Part shown: positions 60,190-64,000 of the stretch, in pieces
Layout of the letters: the number at the start of each line of letters is the position of its first letter
Position numbering within the stretch: position 1 is the first letter of the stretch
From: Accumulibacter sp.
Lineage (GTDB): Bacteria > Pseudomonadota > Gammaproteobacteria > Burkholderiales > Rhodocyclaceae
Assembly: GCF_036625195.1 (NCBI RefSeq)
Contig: NZ_JAZKUG010000001.1
Coordinates: 1,488,001 to 1,552,000 of the forward strand
DNA length: 64,000 nucleotides
Direction: 5' to 3'
The notes under the pieces: generated by a model
What the model was told of the DNA's origin: nothing
What the model saw: the letters and a program-made list of their open reading frames with translations, nothing else
Databases searched by the model: none
Translations under genes and position numbers: made by a program

Positions 60190-60597
60190 ATGAGCAGCAA
60201 GAAGGATAACCGGATCGACGACGATGCATCCTCAGATGCCGATGTCGCCGATGCCGCCCCCACGGCGGCCCAGTCCGTGACGGTGGCCGTTCGCATGCAG
60301 CCGGTCGAGCATTCGCAGCAACCCGTCTTCTCCAATTTCACCACCGTGCATGCCGGAAGCGGCGTTGTCTTCATCGACTTCGGTTTCTTCGAGCCGCAGA
60401 CGTTGGCTTATCTTTCCCGGCTCGGGCAGCCGGGGGTGAAGGTTCCGGAAACCATGGATGGCATTCTCGCCTGCCGCATGGCCCTGAGTATCGAAACGGT
60501 TGCCAACCTGGCCAATCAGTTGAACCAGTTGTTGCGGAACGCGGCCGCGGCGCAAGCGCGGGCTGCATCAGTTTCGGGCCAGTCGGCAGAACGTTAG
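60190..60597 (+). CDS. Small DUF3467-like protein
   Basis: 135 residues. An acidic, probably disordered N-terminus (about 1-40, RIDDDASSDADVADAAP) is followed by QPVFSNFTTVHAGSGVVFID, FGFFEP and a C-terminal amphipathic helix (IETVANLANQLNQLLRN). The pattern of a short strand, an FxxDF-like motif and a terminal helix resembles DUF3467, a small family of unknown function. I chose the ATG at 60190. An in-frame TTG at 60061 would add 43 residues of Arg-rich sequence. No signal peptide or membrane segment. It stands alone on the plus strand, and a link to the PEP-CTERM gene 200 bp upstream is unproven. Confidence 0.7.
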   Translation: MSSKKDNRIDDDASSDADVADAAPTAAQSVTVAVRMQPVEHSQQPVFSNFTTVHAGSGVVFIDFGFFEPQTLAYLSRLGQPGVKVPETMDGILACRMALSIETVANLANQLNQLLRNAAAAQARAASVSGQSAER

Positions 60598-61061
60598 GGC
60601 GGCAAGGCAGGCCCGTTGGCACAGTCGATGTCCCTCTGAACGCTCTGCTGTCACGGATTGCGTCAGGACGCTTGCCACAAGGGCCCGCCACGCGACACCG
60701 GGGTTGATTGGCCCAACACGGCGCTGCGTCGGTGTCGGTGCTCACTTCTCCGGGCAGCCAACGATCCTCGCCGGCTGTTCTTGCTCGCATCGCCTCGGAG
60801 ATCGTGTGTCCGTGCGGGGCGCCGATTGCGCCGCGCCTGGAGCAGCCAAACAGACCCGGGGCCGCGCGCGGCAGTTGTTGACGTGGCCAATCCCGTTGTT
60901 CGCCGTCACTGGCCACTTCGTCCTGTTGCCTGTCGCTTCGTCTTCCGTTTACCATCCTGACAGGGCGATGGGGTTGCTGCGGACCACCTTCGCCAAGCCT
61001 GCGATCGGGGCGGCCGTTTCCGCCTCGTTCAGCCATACTTTCCGCTGACAGGAGAGCTGCC
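60598..61061. other. Intergenic region upstream of the gamma-glutamyltransferase gene
   Basis: 464 bp with no convincing ORF. AGGAG just before 61062 is the ribosome binding site of the next gene. A TTGCCT and a TTACCA separated by 17 bp near 60930-60957 could be a weak promoter, but neither box is close to consensus. Confidence 0.3.
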
Positions 61062-62855
61062 ATGAAGCTCCCCACGCTCCTCTTGATCGCGCTTGCGCTC
61101 CTGGCTGGCTGCAGCAGCGGGGCGAGCTCGCGGCTGCCGGCCGCGACGGCGGAGATTCACCAGCCGGAAGGAGTCTCCGGGCACAGCCCGCAATCCGGCT
61201 GGCGGGGAGAGCGTTTCGCGGTTGCGACGGCGAACCCGCTGGCGAGCGAGGCGGGCGCGGCGATGCTGCGCGCTGGCGGCGCCGCGATCGATGCCGCGAT
61301 CGCGGCGCAGATGGTTCTCGGTCTCGTCGAACCGCAGTCGAGCGGGATTGGCGGCGGTGCCTTCCTGCTGCACCACGATGGCCGGCAGACGGTGGCTTTC
61401 GATGGCCGCGAGACGGCGCCGGCAGCGGTGGGCGAGGATCTATTCCTGCGGGCTGATGGCAAGCCGCTGAGCTTCCATCAGGCAGTGATCGGTGGTCGGG
61501 CGGTCGGCGTTCCCGGAACCGTGCGCATGCTCGAAATGGCGCATGCGGAGTATGGCCGACTGCCCTGGGCGACTCTCTTCGAGCCTGCAATCCACCTGGC
61601 CGAAACCGGTTTTCCGGTCGGCCAGCGGCTGCATGCGCTGCTCAAGGCGGATCCCTACCTGCGCCTCGACCGCGAGGCCGCAGCCCATTTCTACGACCAC
61701 ACCGGGCAGCCGGTCGCGGTTGGCAGCACCCTGCGCAATCCGGAACTTGCCGCAGTCATGCGCCGGATCGCCGGCGAGGGCTCGCGCGCCCTGCACGATG
61801 GAGAAATCGCGCAGGCGATCGTGGCCAAGGTGCGCCAGCACCAGGACAATCCCGGCCGCCTGAGCCTGAGTGACCTCGCCGGGTATCGAGCCGAACGGCG
61901 ACAGCCCTTTTGCAGCGACCATGCAGCACGACAGGCGATGCCGCCACGCCGCTATCGCATCTGCGGCTTTCCGCCTCCCGGTTCGGGAGCCATTGCCATG
62001 GCCCAGATTCTCGGTATCCTCGGCCACACCGCTGCCGTGTCGCTGCCTTTTGCCGACCCGCAGTGGCTGCACTACTACAGTGAGGCTGCACGTCTTGCAT
62101 TCGCCGATCGTGCGCGCTACGTCGCTGATCCGGCTTTCGTTGCTGCTCCCGCCGGCAGCTGGTATTCGCTGATCGCGCCCGATTACCTCGCTGTCCGGGC
62201 GCAGCTGATCCAGGCGGGCCGCAGCATGCAGGTCGCCCAGCCGGGTGTGCCGGGGGCGGTGGCGCCGACCCGTTCGTCGATGCCGGAACAGGTCGAGTAC
62301 GGGACCTCGCATCTCAGCATCATCGATGCCCATGGCAACGCGCTGGCGATGACCAGCACCATTGAGGACGCCTTTGGTGCTCGCCAGATGGTGCGCGGCT
62401 TCCTGCTCAACAACCAGCTCAGCGACTTCTCCGTTCTGCCATACGACGATCGCGGGCTGCCGATCGCCAACCGGGTCGAACCGGGAAAGCGGCCTCGCTC
62501 ATCGATGAGTCCGACACTCGTCTTCGACGCAGTGACAGGTGACGTGGTCCTGAGCGGTGGTTCCCCTGGCGGCGCCCTGATCATCCACTACACGGCAAAA
62601 CTGCTGCTGGCTACGCTCGACTGGCAAATGACACCGCAGGAGGCGATCGACCTGCCCAATTTCGGGTCGCTCAACGGGCCGACGCTGCTCGAGGAGGGGC
62701 GTTTCCCGCCCACCGTCGTCGAGGCGCTTGGATCGTGGGGCCACGAAGTCAGGGAGATCGGCATGAGCAGCGGGTTGCAGGCGGTCAGCAGGGATGACGG
62801 CGGTCTCAGCGGCGGCGCCGATCCCCGACGCGAAGGGCGGGTGGTGGGTGAATGA
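61062..62855 (+). CDS. ggt: Gamma-glutamyltransferase, predicted lipoprotein
   Basis: 597 residues. A lipoprotein signal (MKLPTLLLIALALLAGCSSG, lipidated Cys17) precedes a complete Ntn-hydrolase GGT fold. The N-terminal subunit has ANPLASEAGAAMLRAGGAAI and GIGGGAFLLHHDGRQ. The autocatalytic nucleophile is the Thr of EQVEYGTSHLSIIDAHGNAL. Substrate-binding motifs follow in RPRSSMSPTLVFD and LSGGSPGGALI. GGT cleaves gamma-glutamyl bonds, for example of glutathione, in the periplasm. It usually has a cleavable signal peptide, so membrane anchoring is a variation. Its stop overlaps the next start (ATGA), indicating coupled expression with the DUF1615-like lipoprotein. Confidence 0.93.
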   Translation: MKLPTLLLIALALLAGCSSGASSRLPAATAEIHQPEGVSGHSPQSGWRGERFAVATANPLASEAGAAMLRAGGAAIDAAIAAQMVLGLVEPQSSGIGGGAFLLHHDGRQTVAFDGRETAPAAVGEDLFLRADGKPLSFHQAVIGGRAVGVPGTVRMLEMAHAEYGRLPWATLFEPAIHLAETGFPVGQRLHALLKADPYLRLDREAAAHFYDHTGQPVAVGSTLRNPELAAVMRRIAGEGSRALHDGEIAQAIVAKVRQHQDNPGRLSLSDLAGYRAERRQPFCSDHAARQAMPPRRYRICGFPPPGSGAIAMAQILGILGHTAAVSLPFADPQWLHYYSEAARLAFADRARYVADPAFVAAPAGSWYSLIAPDYLAVRAQLIQAGRSMQVAQPGVPGAVAPTRSSMPEQVEYGTSHLSIIDAHGNALAMTSTIEDAFGARQMVRGFLLNNQLSDFSVLPYDDRGLPIANRVEPGKRPRSSMSPTLVFDAVTGDVVLSGGSPGGALIIHYTAKLLLATLDWQMTPQEAIDLPNFGSLNGPTLLEEGRFPPTVVEALGSWGHEVREIGMSSGLQAVSRDDGGLSGGADPRREGRVVGE

Positions 62856-64000
62856 GGTGGCTCGGCAGGCACGGCGCGGCAGGTCGCAGCGCTTCGTCGC
62901 GGCAGCTGCCGCCCCTGCCGGGCTCGTCGACGCCCCGGCTGCTGATGGCACTCGTCGTGACCGTCGCGGGTTGTGCCGGCGATGGCGGTTACGAGTCGCG
63001 AAAATCACCGCCGATGCCGTGGGAGACATCGGCATCCGAAGCCGCGGCACCACAGCGCGAGGCGCGACGCCCGGCGGCGCCAGCCGCCAGCGCCAAGGGC
63101 GCGCCGCCAGCCGGATCGCTACCGCCGACACCCGTTGCCAGCGAGCGTGAGGCGCGGGTTCTGGTCGACCGTCTGCTGCCCGCCAACGTCAGTGACCGCG
63201 GTGCCTGGACGGGCGACATCACGCGGGCCTTCGTTGCCTTGAACATGGCGATGACGGCGGAGAGGTTGTGCGCGGCGATCGCTGTGATCGGGCAGGAGTC
63301 CGGCTTCCAGTCGGACCCGACGGTACCGGGCTTGGCGCGGATCGTCTGGCGACAGCTCGAGCAACGGCGAGAGAAGTATGGGATTCCGAAGGCTGTGCTC
63401 GACCTGGCGCTGCTCAAGACCTCTCCGGATGGGCGTAGCTACCGGATACGCATCGACGCCCTGCGCACCGAGGCGCAGATGAACGCCCTGTACGAGGACC
63501 TGAGCTCGGAAGTACCAGGCGGCAGGACGTTGCTGGCCGACTTCAACCCTGTCCGTACCGGTGGTCCGATGCAGGTCAGCGTCGCCTTCGCCGAGCAACA
63601 GGTGCGCGAGCAGCCGTATCCTTATCCTGTCGGGGACAGCGTGCGCAAGGAGGTGTTCACCCGTCGTGGTGGCGTCTATTTCGGCATCGCTTCGCTGCTT
63701 GATTACCCTGCCAGCTACGGCCAGATGATCCATCGCTTTGCCGACTTCAACGCCGGCCGCTACAGCAGCCGCAACGCGGCGTTTCAGGACGCGCTGGCCC
63801 GGGTCTCGGGCCAGAAACTATCGCTCGATGGCGATCTGCTGCGGTATCGGGCAGACGGATCGCCTGCGGCCGAAGCCAGCGAAACCCAGCGTGCCACGCT
63901 GTCACTGCGCTCACGCCTGAAGCTCGGGGAAGGGGACATCCTGCGCGATCTCAAGCTGGAGAAGTCCCTCGCCTTCGAGCAGACGCCGCTCTACCTGCGG
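62852..64000 (+). CDS. DUF1615-like lipoprotein, 3' partial
   Basis: 383 codons are visible and the frame runs off the window. The ATG at 62852 overlaps the preceding stop (ATGA). An N-terminal hydrophobic stretch ends in a lipobox (LLMALVVTVAGCAGDG), followed by an Ala/Pro-rich linker to about residue 95. The globular part contains AAIAVIGQESGFQSDPTVPG, reminiscent of lysozyme-like catalytic glutamate motifs, and FTRRGGVYFGIASLLDYPAS. These fit DUF1615, an uncharacterised lipoprotein family. A peptidoglycan-directed role is plausible from the QESGF motif but unproven. Confidence 0.8.
   Translation, partial: MRWLGRHGAAGRSASSRQLPPLPGSSTPRLLMALVVTVAGCAGDGGYESRKSPPMPWETSASEAAAPQREARRPAAPAASAKGAPPAGSLPPTPVASEREARVLVDRLLPANVSDRGAWTGDITRAFVALNMAMTAERLCAAIAVIGQESGFQSDPTVPGLARIVWRQLEQRREKYGIPKAVLDLALLKTSPDGRSYRIRIDALRTEAQMNALYEDLSSEVPGGRTLLADFNPVRTGGPMQVSVAFAEQQVREQPYPYPVGDSVRKEVFTRRGGVYFGIASLLDYPASYGQMIHRFADFNAGRYSSRNAAFQDALARVSGQKLSLDGDLLRYRADGSPAAEASETQRATLSLRSRLKLGEGDILRDLKLEKSLAFEQTPLYLR

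Overview
The window is GC-rich DNA with the gene content of a Gram-negative betaproteobacterium. A Rhodocyclales-type, floc-forming organism such as 'Candidatus Accumulibacter' fits best. This is inferred from gene content (an RpfE-like gene next to recJ, pilB-pilC-pilD, a PEP-CTERM protein, sigma-54-like promoters), not from a marker gene. No rRNA, tRNA, transposase, CRISPR array or prophage was seen.

Positions 1-33500 are ordinary chromosome. In order they hold: the 3' end of an outer-membrane barrel gene; a zinc alcohol dehydrogenase; recJ with its RpfE-like partner; the lipoprotein-release pair lolC/E-lolD; a chemoreceptor; comEC; a 543-residue protein with an HPr-like segment; an exported truncated haemoglobin; an orphan ParA ATPase; a serine esterase; an isocitrate/isopropylmalate-type dehydrogenase; type IV pilus genes pilB, pilC and pilD; malic enzyme; an EF-G-like GTPase; plsB; a small membrane-anchored lytic transglycosylase; a CorC/HlyC-type CNNM-CBS protein; and a YeeE/YedE transporter overlapping queC.

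Positions 33500-59990 are the unusual part. A LuxR-type regulator with two degenerate receiver-like domains precedes a single gene of 22.8 kb (about 7591 residues). That gene encodes a surface or secreted adhesin-like protein. It has an Ig-like and IgGFc-binding-like head, 3 type-C modules, 37 type-A modules of exactly 357 bp, 13 type-B modules of exactly 360 bp, two SdrD-like B domains and a C-terminal calcium-binding-type domain. After it come a strong hairpin and then a PEP-CTERM (exosortase-sorted) protein gene.

The most informative regulatory observation is that the regulator/adhesin region and the PEP-CTERM gene carry the same compound upstream element. In each, TTGTCG-N7-TTACAGTGC lies exactly 82 bp (start to start) before a sigma-54-like -24/-12 element. 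This suggests that the giant repeat protein and the PEP-CTERM protein belong to one sigma-54/enhancer-activated extracellular-matrix regulon.

Positions 59990-64000 hold a small DUF3467-like protein, a lipoprotein gamma-glutamyltransferase and, overlapping its stop codon, the start of a DUF1615-type lipoprotein that runs off the window.
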